The notes: a model not told the origin generated them from the letters alone. A DNA stretch of 64,000 nucleotides from Aldersonia sp. NBC_00410 (GCF_026342035.1 NZ_JAPENM010000002.1:62001-126000), one strand, 5' to 3'; counted from the stretch's first letter, positions 27,956 to 37,925 are shown. Program-made: numbers and translations.

Positions 27956-29111
27956 ATGACAACCGATCAGATCGCAGCCACCACCACGGTGCACATGCCC
28001 GCCCTGGGCGAGAGCGTCGAGGAGGGCACCATCACCCGCTGGCTCAAAGCACCCGGCGACCGCGTCGAGGCCGAGGAACCCCTGCTGGAGGTCGCGACCG
28101 ACAAGGTCGACACCGAGATTCCCGCCCCAGCCGGAGGGACCCTCGACCAGATCCTCGTCGAAGAGGACAGTGTCGTCGCCGTCGGCGCAGCGCTCGCGAT
28201 CATCGCAGCGGAGTCCGGCGCCGCCACGCCGCCACCGGCCGCCACCACCGCCACCGCCGGCACCGGCGCCGGCACCGGCACCGGAAGCCTCGCCTCCTTT
28301 GCCGGAACCTGCTCCCGCGCCCGAGGTGCGCTCGCCGTCGCCCGCGGCTACGCCGCCTCCCGCCCGGACCGACGCCGCGGCGGTGTCGGCCGGGTCCGGC
28401 GGCACGGTCGAGAAGCTGCCTCGGATCCGGCGGACCATCGCCCAGCGCATGGTCGAGTCACTGCAGACGTCCGCGCAGCTGACCAGCGTTCTCGAGGTCG
28501 ACGTCACCGCCATCGCCGCCCTGCGCGCGCAACACAAAGACGCGTTTCTCGCCCGCACCGGCGTGAAGCTTTCGTTCCTGCCGTTCTTCGCCAAAGCAGC
28601 GGTCCAAGCTCTCGCCGCCCACCGGATGCTCAACGCTTCGCTCAACCCCGAGGTCACCGAGGTCACCTACTTCGACCACGTGCACCTCGGAATGGCCGTC
28701 GACAGCGACAAGGGCCTGATGGTGCCGGTGATCCGCGATGCCCACACCCTGACCATCGCCGGGCTCGCCCGGGCGATCGCAGACAAGGCGGACAAGGTGC
28801 GCACGGCCACGATCACCCCGGACGAGCTGAGCGGTGGAACCTTCACCCTCACCAACACCGGAAGCCGCGGCGCACTGTTCGACACCCCGATCATCAACCA
28901 GCCCCAAACCGGGATCCTCGGAACCGGCGCCGTGGTCGAACGCCTGGTCCCGGCACGCCACGACGGAAACCTGACCATCAACGTCCGATCCATGGCCTAC
29001 CTCTCGGTCTCCTACGACCACCGCATCGTCGACGGCGCCGACGCCGCGCGGTACCTCACCGCCGTCAAGCACACGCTCGAAAACGGCTTCACCGCACACG
29101 ATCTGACCTGA
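27956..29111 (+). pseudogene. dihydrolipoamide acyltransferase (E2), frameshifted in the linker
   Basis: From the ATG at 27956 a lipoyl domain is read ([20 protein letters not shown]; lipoylation lysine in ATDKVDTE, about residue 50). The frame then leaves the Pro/Ala linker. The rest is in the +1 frame: [20 protein letters not shown], then [20 protein letters not shown] and the catalytic end [15 protein letters not shown] (HxxxDG). The switch lies in the GCC/CCG repeats at about 28212-28250, so one base is gained or lost there: a mutation, a sequencing error or recoding. No peripheral-subunit-binding domain is visible between linker and catalytic domain. Second gene of the E1-E2 operon. Confidence 0.8.
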
Positions 29112-29137
29112 CCCGACGGGAAGCGAGCGACGAACCC

Positions 29138-29386
29138 ATGACTCCGAAAGAACACTCGATGTTGGAATTCGCCACCCGGTGGCACCAGTTCGACGGCGGC
29201 GACGAATACATCCTCCCCACGTTCGGAATCACTCCGCCCGTCTTCTACCAACGCGTGCTCTGGCTGGTCAACACCAGCAAGGACCACGGCCTCGACCAAC
29301 CGATCTGCCGCCTGGTGCGACAGCTCTGCTACCGCAAACTCGCTCTGAAGCAACCCGAGGGCAACCCGCACACAACGAGACGCTGA
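29138..29386 (+). CDS. small conserved protein, hypothetical
   Basis: 82 residues, opening [20 protein letters not shown] and [20 protein letters not shown]. The layout resembles DUF3263-like small actinobacterial proteins with a helix-turn-helix look, but the family is not certain. Starts 26 bp after the E2 gene, so probably part of its operon. Confidence 0.5.
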   Translation: MTPKEHSMLEFATRWHQFDGGDEYILPTFGITPPVFYQRVLWLVNTSKDHGLDQPICRLVRQLCYRKLALKQPEGNPHTTRR

Positions 29387-29434
29387 ACGCGCACCACACC
29401 GAGAGCCAACGCGCACAATGGAACGCGCCACGCC

Positions 29435-29571
29435 ACCTGGCACGGTGCCACCAACCTGGTCACCGCGATCAATGACGCACAGATGGATTCGGTTCCGCTC
29501 ATGGCGATTTCCGGACAGGTGAGCAGCCGACTGATCGGCACCGACGCCTTCAGGAACATCGGGCAGACCCG
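29435..29571 (+). pseudogene. thiamine-diphosphate enzyme (acetolactate synthase type) fragment
   Basis: Reads [20 protein letters not shown] then [20 protein letters not shown], the highly conserved N-terminal segment of acetolactate synthase/glyoxylate carboligase proteins. Start, most of the protein and the cofactor motif are missing; an orphan fragment between the E2 operon and the gntR gene. Confidence 0.7.
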
Positions 29572-29617
29572 GACGCCGCCTTCGACTGGCCGCCGCTTCA
29601 GGGTTGCGACTGCAACG

Positions 29618-30322
29618 TCAAGGCGCGATGGGATCGAGCGCCCGTAACGCGATCTGTTCGTTGTCGTCGAGGTGTTTGCGGGTGGCGGTCGCGACGGTGC
29701 GTACATTGCGGGTCAATGTGGCCGTCAGGAGTTCGTGGTGGGTGTGCCAGCGGCGGTGCGGTTCGTCCGGATCGGCGTCTCGGCCGGCGAACGCCAACCG
29801 CACATAACGTTCGGCAGCGAGCCACAATCCATCCAGAATCCGCAGATCCCATTCCGTCGCCGCCGGACGTAGCAGTTGATAGTGAAAGGCGTGGTGCGCC
29901 TCGTAGATGTCATCGATGTCCAGAGTCTCGTCAGCGAACACGGCGAGATAGGCTTCGGCGCGGGCAATATCGGCGTTTGTAAGCAATTTGCTCGCGCGAC
30001 CAGCGATCTCCGGTTCGATCTGACGTCGTAAACGATAGATGCCGTGCAAATCGGCATGACTCAACGGGGCGACCATCGCGCTCTTGCCGGGTCGGATGAC
30101 AACGAGCCCTTGAGCTTCCAGTTCACGCAATGCTTCACGGACCGGAATGAAGCTGACGCCGAGTTGGCCGGAGATCTCACGCAACGAGAAGGTCTGTCCC
30201 GGCTCGAGATTGCCGGACAAGATTGCACGTCTGATCTCTTTCGATACTTGTTCGGGTACGGATGTGGTGGTCAGGGACCGTACGAGCGCGGGCTTCTCGT
30301 CGGCGCCGGCGGTCGCGGCCAT
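29618..30322 (-). CDS. GntR/FCD-family transcriptional regulator
   Basis: 234 residues; ATG at 30322 with GGGAGG 7 bases upstream. The winged helix is [40 protein letters not shown] and [15 protein letters not shown]. The FCD ligand domain follows, with [27 protein letters not shown] and [11 protein letters not shown]; the spaced Asp/His residues are typical of metal-binding FCD proteins that sense carboxylic acids. It probably represses the surrounding operons; a matching AT-rich motif lies about 30 bp before its own start (30351-30366), suggesting autoregulation. Confidence 0.85.
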   Translation of the reverse strand: MAATAGADEKPALVRSLTTTSVPEQVSKEIRRAILSGNLEPGQTFSLREISGQLGVSFIPVREALRELEAQGLVVIRPGKSAMVAPLSHADLHGIYRLRRQIEPEIAGRASKLLTNADIARAEAYLAVFADETLDIDDIYEAHHAFHYQLLRPAATEWDLRILDGLWLAAERYVRLAFAGRDADPDEPHRRWHTHHELLTATLTRNVRTVATATRKHLDDNEQIALRALDPIAP

Positions 30323-30350
30323 GCTCTGCCTCCCGTTTGTGATTCGTTCG

Positions 30351-30366
30351 TGCAATCATATAACGA
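30351..30366 (-). promoter_or_regulatory. AT-rich motif, site 2 (gntR promoter)
   Basis: On the minus strand TCGTTATATGATTGCA; half sites GTTATA and TTGCA as in the other three sites but 3 instead of 5 bases apart. About 30 bp upstream of the gntR start. Confidence 0.45.
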
Positions 30367-30490
30367 ATCTGCCGTGAAGCCCGCGCGCATACAGCGGTCC
30401 GGCATCGCGTCAACGGCGTGTGTTCCAGTCCGTCCCGGGTGTGTCCGGGGAGGGTTCCAGTGAGTCCAGACGAGCCGCTGCCGAGAGTCG

Positions 30491-30952
30491 TCAGTCTGTG
30501 GGGGCCAGCAGCGACAGGTCTCGGCTCTGCAGGCACCACTGTTCGTTGCGGCGCACGAATACATCTGTCACCGCTGCCAATGAATCTGGGATGCAAGGTC
30601 TTTCACCCGAGAGTACGTACAACGTGAGATGGTAGGACAGGTGCAATTCGTCGGGCCGCGGGGCTGCTGTGATCCGCAGATCGGTCGTCGTGTGCAGGGT
30701 TCGTCGGCCGTCGTCATCGCGGGTGGCCATCACTTCTCGAATGCGGGCACGTCCCTGCATGAGGATCGGGCCCAGACGCTGCCATCCGTCCTCGACGAAC
30801 AGTTCAGCGACCGAGGCTCGCCGTCCCGCGTCTGCCCGCGCGTACGAATCGGCGATGATTTGCTGGCAGGACAGGAACGCCGCGTGTGTCGCAGCGACGG
30901 GGAGGCGTCCGGTACCTCCAGCGGATGTGGCGGTGTGCATGTCACTGGTCAT
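30491..30952 (-). CDS. SnoaL-like/DUF4440-type protein
   Basis: 153 residues with an NTF2-type fold: helix CQQIIADSYARADAGRRASV, then AELFVEDGWQRLG, GRARIREVMATRDDDGRRTL, HTTTDLRITA, and a final LAAVTDVFVRRNEQWCLQSR strand. Such proteins are small isomerases, cyclases or dioxygenase beta-like subunits. ATG at 30952 lies 6 bp from the stop of the FMN reductase gene, so the two form one operon. Confidence 0.65.
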   Translation of the reverse strand: MTSDMHTATSAGGTGRLPVAATHAAFLSCQQIIADSYARADAGRRASVAELFVEDGWQRLGPILMQGRARIREVMATRDDDGRRTLHTTTDLRITAAPRPDELHLSYHLTLYVLSGERPCIPDSLAAVTDVFVRRNEQWCLQSRDLSLLAPTD

Positions 30953-30958
30953 GGTGGG

Positions 30959-31519
30959 TCATTGCCTTAGCAGTTTGTCGGCGAAGTCGGCGAATCTGGT
31001 CACGTAGTTGCGCAGGAACTCTTCGGTCGAGGAGTCGGCAAGCATCCCGGCGGGATCGAACAGCTCGGGGCGGTTGGTCAGGTAGGCTTCGCCGCCGACC
31101 ACGGCCGCACCCAGCACGCCCAATATTTGGCGCAGGTGCTGTTGGCCGACCGCGGTACCGATTGCGCCGGGTGAAATGCCGGTCATCCCAACGGGCTTGT
31201 CCAACCAGACGTTCTCCGGCTGCGGTTTGGACCCCCAGTCGATGGCGTTCTTCAGCACTGCCGGCAGCGATCGGTTGAACTCCGGCATCACGATGAAAAC
31301 GGAATCGCAGTTGCGGACCGCGTCGGTAAACCGCCGCACCGGCGCTGGCCTGTCGTTTTCGAGATCGCCGTTATACATAGGCAACTGCGCCAATGAAATC
31401 TCCGTGAACTTGAGTCGATCCGGAGCCAATCCGACGATCGAAGACGCCAGTTTCCGGTTGATCGACTCACGACGGAGGCTGCCGACAATGAGACCTACAT
31501 TCTGTACCGACAAGGACAC
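30959..31519 (-). CDS. NADPH-dependent FMN reductase
   Basis: 186 residues, GTG start at 31519 with AGAAGGGA upstream. Flavodoxin-like fold with the FMN phosphate loop GSLRRESINRKLAS (about 13-26) and VFIVMPEFNRSLPAVLKNAI then DWGSKP, the signature of the SsuE/ArsH-type FMN_red family. It reduces free FMN or a quinone with NADPH, and could supply reduced flavin or detoxify ring-hydroxylation quinones. First gene of an operon with the SnoaL-like gene; the AT-rich motif at 31650 lies 130 bp upstream. Confidence 0.85.
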   Translation of the reverse strand: MSLSVQNVGLIVGSLRRESINRKLASSIVGLAPDRLKFTEISLAQLPMYNGDLENDRPAPVRRFTDAVRNCDSVFIVMPEFNRSLPAVLKNAIDWGSKPQPENVWLDKPVGMTGISPGAIGTAVGQQHLRQILGVLGAAVVGGEAYLTNRPELFDPAGMLADSSTEEFLRNYVTRFADFADKLLRQ

Positions 31520-31649
31520 AGCGAATTCCCTTCTGACAGTGCGCTAATGATCACAACGCCTCACCGCGCAGAGCAACCCCACCGCTGTTGTCTGATCCAC
31601 ACCGCGATACCAGGCCAACGTCGGCAGTCCACCGGCGAGGCGCCTACCT

Positions 31650-31668
31650 GTTATAATATATTGCACCG
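31650..31668 (+). promoter_or_regulatory. AT-rich motif, site 3
   Basis: TGTTATAATATATTGCACC. Upstream of the FMN reductase operon on the minus strand, and within the decayed region left of the synthetase gene. Its core AATATATT is self-complementary. Confidence 0.5.
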
Positions 31669-31715
31669 ATGCGTGCGGGAGCACTAGGTTCATGTTGGAT
31701 CGATGTCTCGCACGA

Positions 31716-31841
31716 AACTGCCTGGGAGTGGCTCAGGACGAAGGTACTGTTCGCGATGATCTGAGTGGTTCTGTAGCAACCCGTCCACGCGTTGAGGTGG
31801 TCGGCGCTGGCGGTCGCCACCAAGGTGGGAATGTTGATCCG
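31716..31841 (-). pseudogene. PHA synthase C-terminal fragment
   Basis: INIPTLVATASADHLNAWTG then CYRTTQIIANSTFVLSHSQA matches the C-terminal part of class I/II poly(hydroxyalkanoate) synthase, including the catalytic Asp-His pair region (DH) and YRTTQ. The cysteine nucleophile half is missing. Confidence 0.6.
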
Positions 31842-31958
31842 GCAGGCCGCCCGCGGTGGCGTGCCGCCTGCCGTCGACAGCGCGATCCTCACCGAATGAA
31901 CCACCGTCACACCTGCGTGCCGCGCGCGATGGCGAGCTGGTGTGGTCCACGAGCGTCG

Positions 31959-33944
31959 TCACCGGCTCCGGGCGGCCTGGTTGAAGTTGTGGGCGTAGTC
32001 GATGAACCAGTCCAAAGTCGCGGCCTCGGCGACTGTCGCCCGGTTGAGGGCGGCCTCGGGCGCAGCCCCTTGGATCAGTTTCTTGATCGGGATCTCGAGC
32101 CGCTTCCCGGTGCGGGTGACGGGAACGGCCGGCACCGCGAGAATTTCGTCGGGGACGTGTCGGGGTGACACCGCTGTACGAATCGTGGTGCGGATTTTCT
32201 CGGTGAGCGCATCGTCGAGGTCGATCCCCGGTTCGAGCACCACGAACAGCGGCATGTGATACCTGCCGTCGGGCAGTTCCGCGCCGATCACGAGTGCGGT
32301 GGTGATCTCCGGCAGGGACTCGACAGCCTGGTAGATGTCGGCGGAACCCATGCGAACACCGCCGCGGTTGATGGTGGCGTCGGATCGGCCATGGATTCGA
32401 CACGTCCCGTGGGGGGTGAAACTGATCCAGTCGCCGTGTCGCCACACGCCGGGGAAGGTGCCGAAATACGCGTCGTGGTACCGCAGCCCGTCCGGATCGT
32501 TCCAAAAGTAGATCGGCATCGACGGCATCGGCGCGGTGATCACCATTTCGCCGACTTCGTCGACGACCGGTCGGCCGTCGGGATCCCAGGATTGCACTGC
32601 GACGCCGAGGCACGGTCCCTGAATCTCACCGCGGTAGACCGGTTGCAGCGGGTTCGCGCCGACGAACGCAGTCGCGACATCTGTGCCGCCGCTGTCGGAT
32701 CCCAGGTGAACGTCGGCGTTGACCGCGTCGTACACCCATCGCCATGTCGTGTCGGGCAGGGGCGAGCCGGTACTCATGATGGAGCGCAGACCGGACAGGT
32801 CGTAGTCCGCGCCGGGCTTCACGCCAGATTTCTCGCACATGCTCAGATATGCTGCGCCGGTGCCGAAACGGGTGACTCCGTGCTCGCCGCAGATGCCGAA
32901 CAGCGTGCCGGGGCCCTGGGCGGTGAAGCTGCCGTCGTAGGTGATCACGGTGGCACCGGTGACCATGGCGTCGACGAGCATGTTCCAGACGACCCAGGCG
33001 GTACTGGCCGCGATGAACACTCGGTCGCTGTCGTCGAGGTCGTAGTGCAGGGCGTTGGCCTTGAGCGATTCCAACAAGATCCCACCGTGTGAATGGACGA
33101 TGCCCTTGGGCAGGCCGGTGGTGCCGGAACTGTAGAGGATCCACAGTGGGTGGTCGAAGGGAACCGGCTCGTAGCTGGCTGTCGCTTCGCCGCGGATCAG
33201 ATCGTCGTAGTCGTGGTAGCCCTCCGGTGCCGGCACCTCGGGGTCGAGGTTGCGGACCAGGATCGTGTGCTGCACAGTCGGAAGCTGTGCGCGCAGTTCG
33301 GCGATCAAATCGAGTCGGTGGTTGGTCTTCCCGTTGAACCGGTAGCCGTCGACACCGATCAGCAGTGCAGGTTCGATTTGCCTGAATCGGTCGACGAGTC
33401 CTTTCAGCCCGAAGTCCGGTGCACAACAAGACCACACGGCTCCGACGCTGGCACAGGCGAGGATGGACACTATCGCCGGCGCGGTGTTGGGCAGCACGGC
33501 CGCGACGCGGTCACCGGGGCGTACGCCCATGGCTCGTAGATGAGCGGCGAGGTTGGCGACCTGCTGGGTCAACTCGACGCCGGAGGTGTGGCTGCGGGTG
33601 CCGCGTTCGTCGAGGGCGACGATCGCGGTTGCCTCCGACTGGAACCGGCGCAGCAGGTTCTGTGCCCAGTTCACGCGTGTACCCGGAAACCAGCGTGCGC
33701 CGGGCATCGAATGTGACGCCAGGACCTCCGCCGGTGGACCGTCGAGCGACTCCACGCGAAAGTACTGCCAGATTGTGCCCCAGAACTGGTCTGTGTTCTC
33801 GGTCGACCAGCGCCACAACGACTGGTAATCGGTGGTGGTCACGCCGTGGGTATCGGCGAGCCACCGCTGGTAGCGGCCCATGTTCGAATCCGCGACGCGC
33901 CCCGGGGGTGGGGTCCACAGAAGTTCGCGGGTCTCGCTCGACAT
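31959..33944 (-). CDS. acetoacetyl-CoA synthetase
   Basis: 661 residues from the ATG at 33944, close to the usual length of about 650. Adenylate-forming enzyme: LWTPPPGRVADSNMGRYQRW and NFxxWSTENTDQFW-like opening are typical of acetoacetyl-CoA synthetase; the P-loop is YSSGTTGLPKGIVHSHGG, and VTRTGKRLEIPIKKLIQG holds the C-terminal lysine. It converts acetoacetate, ATP and CoA to acetoacetyl-CoA. Last of three genes (VOC enzyme, hydroxylase, synthetase) on the minus strand, 103 bp after the hydroxylase. It implies that acetoacetate or a similar 3-oxo acid is a pathway product, as expected downstream of a fumarylacetoacetase-type hydrolysis. Confidence 0.9.
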   Translation of the reverse strand: MSSETRELLWTPPPGRVADSNMGRYQRWLADTHGVTTTDYQSLWRWSTENTDQFWGTIWQYFRVESLDGPPAEVLASHSMPGARWFPGTRVNWAQNLLRRFQSEATAIVALDERGTRSHTSGVELTQQVANLAAHLRAMGVRPGDRVAAVLPNTAPAIVSILACASVGAVWSCCAPDFGLKGLVDRFRQIEPALLIGVDGYRFNGKTNHRLDLIAELRAQLPTVQHTILVRNLDPEVPAPEGYHDYDDLIRGEATASYEPVPFDHPLWILYSSGTTGLPKGIVHSHGGILLESLKANALHYDLDDSDRVFIAASTAWVVWNMLVDAMVTGATVITYDGSFTAQGPGTLFGICGEHGVTRFGTGAAYLSMCEKSGVKPGADYDLSGLRSIMSTGSPLPDTTWRWVYDAVNADVHLGSDSGGTDVATAFVGANPLQPVYRGEIQGPCLGVAVQSWDPDGRPVVDEVGEMVITAPMPSMPIYFWNDPDGLRYHDAYFGTFPGVWRHGDWISFTPHGTCRIHGRSDATINRGGVRMGSADIYQAVESLPEITTALVIGAELPDGRYHMPLFVVLEPGIDLDDALTEKIRTTIRTAVSPRHVPDEILAVPAVPVTRTGKRLEIPIKKLIQGAAPEAALNRATVAEAATLDWFIDYAHNFNQAARSR

Positions 33945-34047
33945 CGAGGGGATTCCTTCCGAGCTTAATGGATCGGTTGTGGGGAAGTGAAAGTCGGTGA
34001 GGCGGCGCGGATCAGTCCTAGTCAACCGCCCCACCGACGCCGAGCCG

Positions 34048-35820
34048 CTAGTGGCGGCCGAGAATCGCTTCGAACGCCGCGGTCATGGTGTGTTCCGTGT
34101 CTTCGGCGAGTTCGACACTGCGCCAGGCGATGTGGTTGTCCGGCCGGACGAGGATCGCTCCGCCGTCACCGATTTCGCGCAACTTCGCCCACGTGCCGTG
34201 TTCGTCGGCGAGGTCGGCACCGATGCGGGCCACGTTGACCCGGATGCCGAACTTGTCGGCGGCCACCTCGGCGGCGCGCGCCCACGCCGAACCGTCGGAG
34301 CCGGTGATCAACCCGAAAACGCCGGTGTTGTCGACGATGTCGTGGGTGGAGATCCGGTCACCCTGCTTGTCCAGCCAGGCATGTGGCAACCGGTGACCGG
34401 GCCGGGTCGAAGGTGTATAGATCGTCCCGGTCGCGGACCGCGGCGGCGGCGCGGATCCGTCCGCCACAACGGCCGCACCGTCGATTGCGTAGTGATAGCC
34501 GATCTCCACGTCGTGGGCCTGAAACTCGGCCTGCTGGGTATTGATGGTTGTTTCGGCCCTCGCGCGCAACGCGTCGCCAAGCAGTCCGTCAGAGAACAGC
34601 GCATGGAAAGCCGCGACGTTGACCTCGAGGGGCGCGCCGGGGGTCAACCCGATCCCGGCGTCGATCACGGTGTGGTTGGCGAATGCCATCAGCGCCCAGT
34701 CCGCTCCGTCGGTGCTGACCGGTTTGCGCTCGGCTTCGTAGGTATCGAGCAGGGCGTCGGTGGCGGAGCCTTTGATCACCTGGGCCAGTTTCCACGTGAG
34801 GTTGTAGGCGTCCTGGATGCCGGTGTTCAAGCCGAGACCGGTGGTCGGCGGCTGGCGGTGCGCCGCGTCGCCGGCCAGGAAGATGTCACCGACGCGCCAG
34901 CGGTCGGCGACGATGCGGTCCAGGATCCAGTGACTGACCTTATGCACTTGCAGCGTCAGGTCGGGCAAGCGCAGCAGCTCGCGCAGTCGGGGGACGATGG
35001 CCTCCTCGTTGAACCGTTCCGGGTCATCGGGCCGGAACGCGAAGTGCACGACCCATTCTTCGGAATTGCGTCCCCACGTCGGGCCCATCTGCACCATCGC
35101 TCCTGCCCCCCAGGAACTTTCACCCTCGGGGTTGAGGAACCAGGTGATGAGTGTCTGGTCGTCCCAGTACTCCGAGAGGTCCGCGGTGAAGTGGGTGCTC
35201 ACCATGTCGACCATGCCGGTCGGGCCGACCATCGCGACCCCTTCGCGGGGGCCGACGCTCTTGCCCCCGTCAGCCGCGATGACGTAACGAGCGTTGACCG
35301 TGAATCGTTCGTTGGTGTCGCGATTGACCACCGTGGCCACGACACCGGAGTCGGTCTGCTCCCAGTCGAGCACCTCGTGGTTGTAGCGGATCCGCTCGGC
35401 GCCCCGCTTCTCGGCCTCGGCGCGCAGCAACGGTTCGAGCCGTAACTGTGGGTAGTTGGTCGCGGTGACCGGGCTGTCGGCATCGTAACGCTCCCGCAGG
35501 CTGTTTCCGCCGAACGCGTCCATCCGGTGAATTTCCTTGCGATCCAGGACGCCGTCACCGCCGAGCGAGGTCATCCACCGGATCTGACCGAACTTCTCGA
35601 TCGGACAACCGACTTCGTAGATGGCGTCGGCGACACCGTGCTGGCGGTAGATCTCCATGGTGCGCTGGTTGAGGTAGTGCGCCTTCGGCAGGACCGACGT
35701 GCTCGGGTGCCGTTCGACGAGCAGATGGTCGATGCCGAGGTTGGACAAGAAGATCGAACTGGATAGACCACATCCGCCGCCGCCGATGATGAGGACGGGG
35801 ATGTCGATGGTTGTAGACAT
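34048..35820 (-). CDS. FAD-dependent phenol hydroxylase (TfdB-like)
   Basis: 590 residues, near the length of 2,4-dichlorophenol 6-monooxygenase. FAD site VLIIGGGGCGLSSSIFLSNL, the LPKAHYLNQRTMEIYRQHGV segment typical of this family, DG motif VIAADGGKSVGPREG and GD motif DIFLAGDAAHRQPPTTGLGL followed by NTGIQDAYNLTWKLAQ. The C-terminal domain ends GAILVRPDNHIAWRSVE. Ortho-hydroxylates a phenol to a catechol with NADPH and O2. It lies between the VOC ring-cleavage candidate (85 bp upstream) and the synthetase gene; the three are probably one operon opposite pucR. Confidence 0.9.
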   Translation of the reverse strand: MSTTIDIPVLIIGGGGCGLSSSIFLSNLGIDHLLVERHPSTSVLPKAHYLNQRTMEIYRQHGVADAIYEVGCPIEKFGQIRWMTSLGGDGVLDRKEIHRMDAFGGNSLRERYDADSPVTATNYPQLRLEPLLRAEAEKRGAERIRYNHEVLDWEQTDSGVVATVVNRDTNERFTVNARYVIAADGGKSVGPREGVAMVGPTGMVDMVSTHFTADLSEYWDDQTLITWFLNPEGESSWGAGAMVQMGPTWGRNSEEWVVHFAFRPDDPERFNEEAIVPRLRELLRLPDLTLQVHKVSHWILDRIVADRWRVGDIFLAGDAAHRQPPTTGLGLNTGIQDAYNLTWKLAQVIKGSATDALLDTYEAERKPVSTDGADWALMAFANHTVIDAGIGLTPGAPLEVNVAAFHALFSDGLLGDALRARAETTINTQQAEFQAHDVEIGYHYAIDGAAVVADGSAPPPRSATGTIYTPSTRPGHRLPHAWLDKQGDRISTHDIVDNTGVFGLITGSDGSAWARAAEVAADKFGIRVNVARIGADLADEHGTWAKLREIGDGGAILVRPDNHIAWRSVELAEDTEHTMTAAFEAILGRH

Positions 35821-35905
35821 GGGTGATCCTTGCGTTGAATGGTGGACTGCGGAATCGAGCAGGTAATGCCGAGGCGAATCTGCGTGAGAAGCAGGTTCGG
35901 GAGTT

Positions 35906-36481
35906 TCAGGCGCCGGCCAGGACGCTCATCGGGTCGGGCAGGTCGGGGCTCGCTTCGACGGCCCAGGACCGCGTGATCAGGTCAGCGGGTGGTGTGCCGG
36001 CCTGGCGCGCCCGGCGCATCAGCGCGGGGTCGAAACCGACGCCGACCGGGTTGCCGCCGTACTCGGGGCCCCGCATGTAGTCGGTGGCTTCGTCGGGAGT
36101 CGCGAAGTTGTCGATCTGTAGTTCGACGAAGTTTCCGTCCGGATCCTGGTAGTAGATCGAGGTCGTGACACCGTGCTGGATCGGGACTTTCGGCGAGATC
36201 CCTTTACCTTCGAGTTCCTCGTACCGGTCGAGCAGGTCGTCGAGGGTGTCGAAGGTGTAGGCGGTGTGATGCATACCTGCGGCAGTCGGCGACTTCGGAT
36301 CCAGCTGAACCGGAGCGCCCAGGAACGCGATGCGGTGGTGCTCCTCATCGAAGGTGACAAAGCACAAGCCGTGTCCTTCGTACACCACGTGCGCGTTCAG
36401 CACTGTGCAGTACCAGTCGCGCATCTGCTCGAGTCGGCTCGTCTGGAGCACTACGTGCGCGAATTTGGGTGTTGCGGTCAT
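35906..36481 (-). CDS. one-domain VOC enzyme, extradiol dioxygenase-like
   Basis: 191 residues. KFAHVVLQTSRLEQMRDWYC gives the first histidine, GMHHTAYTFDTLDDLLDRYE the second, and DPDGNFVELQIDNF the glutamate, the 2-His-1-carboxylate triad of type I extradiol dioxygenases. A C-terminal extension (EATDYMRGPEYGGNPVGVGF) is common in biphenyl-diol-type one-domain enzymes. It would cleave the catechol made by the adjacent hydroxylase. First gene of the operon opposite pucR (intergenic 166 bp). Glyoxalase-type function is the alternative. Confidence 0.75.
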   Translation of the reverse strand: MTATPKFAHVVLQTSRLEQMRDWYCTVLNAHVVYEGHGLCFVTFDEEHHRIAFLGAPVQLDPKSPTAAGMHHTAYTFDTLDDLLDRYEELEGKGISPKVPIQHGVTTSIYYQDPDGNFVELQIDNFATPDEATDYMRGPEYGGNPVGVGFDPALMRRARQAGTPPADLITRSWAVEASPDLPDPMSVLAGA

Positions 36482-36647
36482 CGGTGACCCTCCATGTTGT
36501 GAGAGTGTTTACCGTCTTCCGACGGGCTTGTGGCTTGTGTCACAATTGCAACGCAGATCCGAGGCGTGAAACCACTGTCTGCATCACAGGAACGCACGCC
36601 CGATTTGGGCTGGAACCCAAACCTCCCGCTCCGAGAAGGACGACGAC

Positions 36648-37925
36648 ATGCCACACTGGGCGGTCCAACTCACCGGCAAGCGCGCGCACGGTCCCGAACT
36701 GGAATGGCTCGGACCCGACGGCGGACGGGTCCGCGGAGCACTCGGCGATGGCGCGGTCGGCTGGGCCGTCGAGGTCGGAAACGATATTGCCGAGCGGATC
36801 ACCGCCGATATTCCGCAACTGGGCGAAGGGGTTTCGAACTTCAACGCTATTCGTCGCGCCACCACCTCGACCGTGCTGCGGGCCTTGACCCTGGTCTGCG
36901 ACCTCGGCGGGCAACACATTTCCCTGGCCGGCGCGGAGGTGGTCGACATCGCGCGCGACTTCGCCAGACGAGGGATGGAACTCGACGATCTGTTGCGCTC
37001 GATCCGCGTGGGATATGCGGTGCTCGCCGCGGCACTGCTCGACAGCGCCAGTGCGCTGGCACCGCGCGCCGAGACGACCGCCGAAGTTCGGCGGATCTCG
37101 GTTCTGTTGTTCGAAGAGCTCGACGAGTTCACCAGGGCGGCCGCCGCCGCGTTCCTCGACGAACAAAGCACCTGGTCAGCCAGTATTTCCGCAGCGCGAC
37201 TCGACCTGGTCGAGGCGATCCTGCGTGGCGACGATTTCGACAGCGAGCACACCGAGCAGATACTCGGCTACTCGCTCGACTCCCAGCACCTGGCGGTGAT
37301 CGCCTGGACCGACGAAACATCGCGCCACACAACCGGACACGATCTTCGCAACGTGATCAAACCCGTCCTGCGTCGATGGGCGCCGCCCACTTCCACCCTC
37401 ATCGTGCCGGTCGGATCACGCAGCATCTGGGCCTGGGCCGCCATTCCGGGCACACCACACCCCCCGCAAGCACCGGGACTGCCGGAATTCGAGGCCACCC
37501 ACATCGTGCTCGGGCAACCCGGAACAGGGCCCAACGGATTCCGGCAGAGCCATGCCGAAGCACGCGCAGTCGAACGCGTCGTCCGCAGCCTCTCCTCCTC
37601 CACCACCGCATCCACCACCGCCCACGAGGACATCGATCTGGAGGTGCTGCTGCTGTCGGATCTCGAGGCCGCCCGCCGCTTCGTGGAGCGACACCTCGGA
37701 CGGCTCGCCGGTACGGATCCGCGATTGAGCGAACTTCGCACGACCCTGCGGCACTACCTCGACCTGGACCACAGCCTCGCAAAGGTCGCCCAGATCGAAC
37801 ACGTTTCCCGAAACACCGTGACCTACCGGGTCAACCAGGCCATGACGCTTTGCGCGCACCCTGCAGGGGCGCCTACGACCAAACTGCGTGTTGCACTGAC
37901 AATTTCGTCTCTTCTCGGTCACTGA
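36648..37925 (+). CDS. PucR-family (CdaR-like) transcriptional regulator
   Basis: 425 residues. An N-terminal helical region precedes a GGDEF-like middle (around LDSQHLAVIAWTDE), and the C-terminal HTH_30 reads LRHYLDLDHSLAKVAQIEHV and SRNTVTYRVNQA. AGAAGGA precedes the ATG. Such regulators activate catabolic operons in response to pathway ligands. Divergent from the VOC-hydroxylase-synthetase operon, so that operon is its most likely target. The 36482-36647 intergenic region has a TTGTGTCACAATTGCAAC stretch as candidate site. Confidence 0.85.
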   Translation: MPHWAVQLTGKRAHGPELEWLGPDGGRVRGALGDGAVGWAVEVGNDIAERITADIPQLGEGVSNFNAIRRATTSTVLRALTLVCDLGGQHISLAGAEVVDIARDFARRGMELDDLLRSIRVGYAVLAAALLDSASALAPRAETTAEVRRISVLLFEELDEFTRAAAAAFLDEQSTWSASISAARLDLVEAILRGDDFDSEHTEQILGYSLDSQHLAVIAWTDETSRHTTGHDLRNVIKPVLRRWAPPTSTLIVPVGSRSIWAWAAIPGTPHPPQAPGLPEFEATHIVLGQPGTGPNGFRQSHAEARAVERVVRSLSSSTTASTTAHEDIDLEVLLLSDLEAARRFVERHLGRLAGTDPRLSELRTTLRHYLDLDHSLAKVAQIEHVSRNTVTYRVNQAMTLCAHPAGAPTTKLRVALTISSLLGH

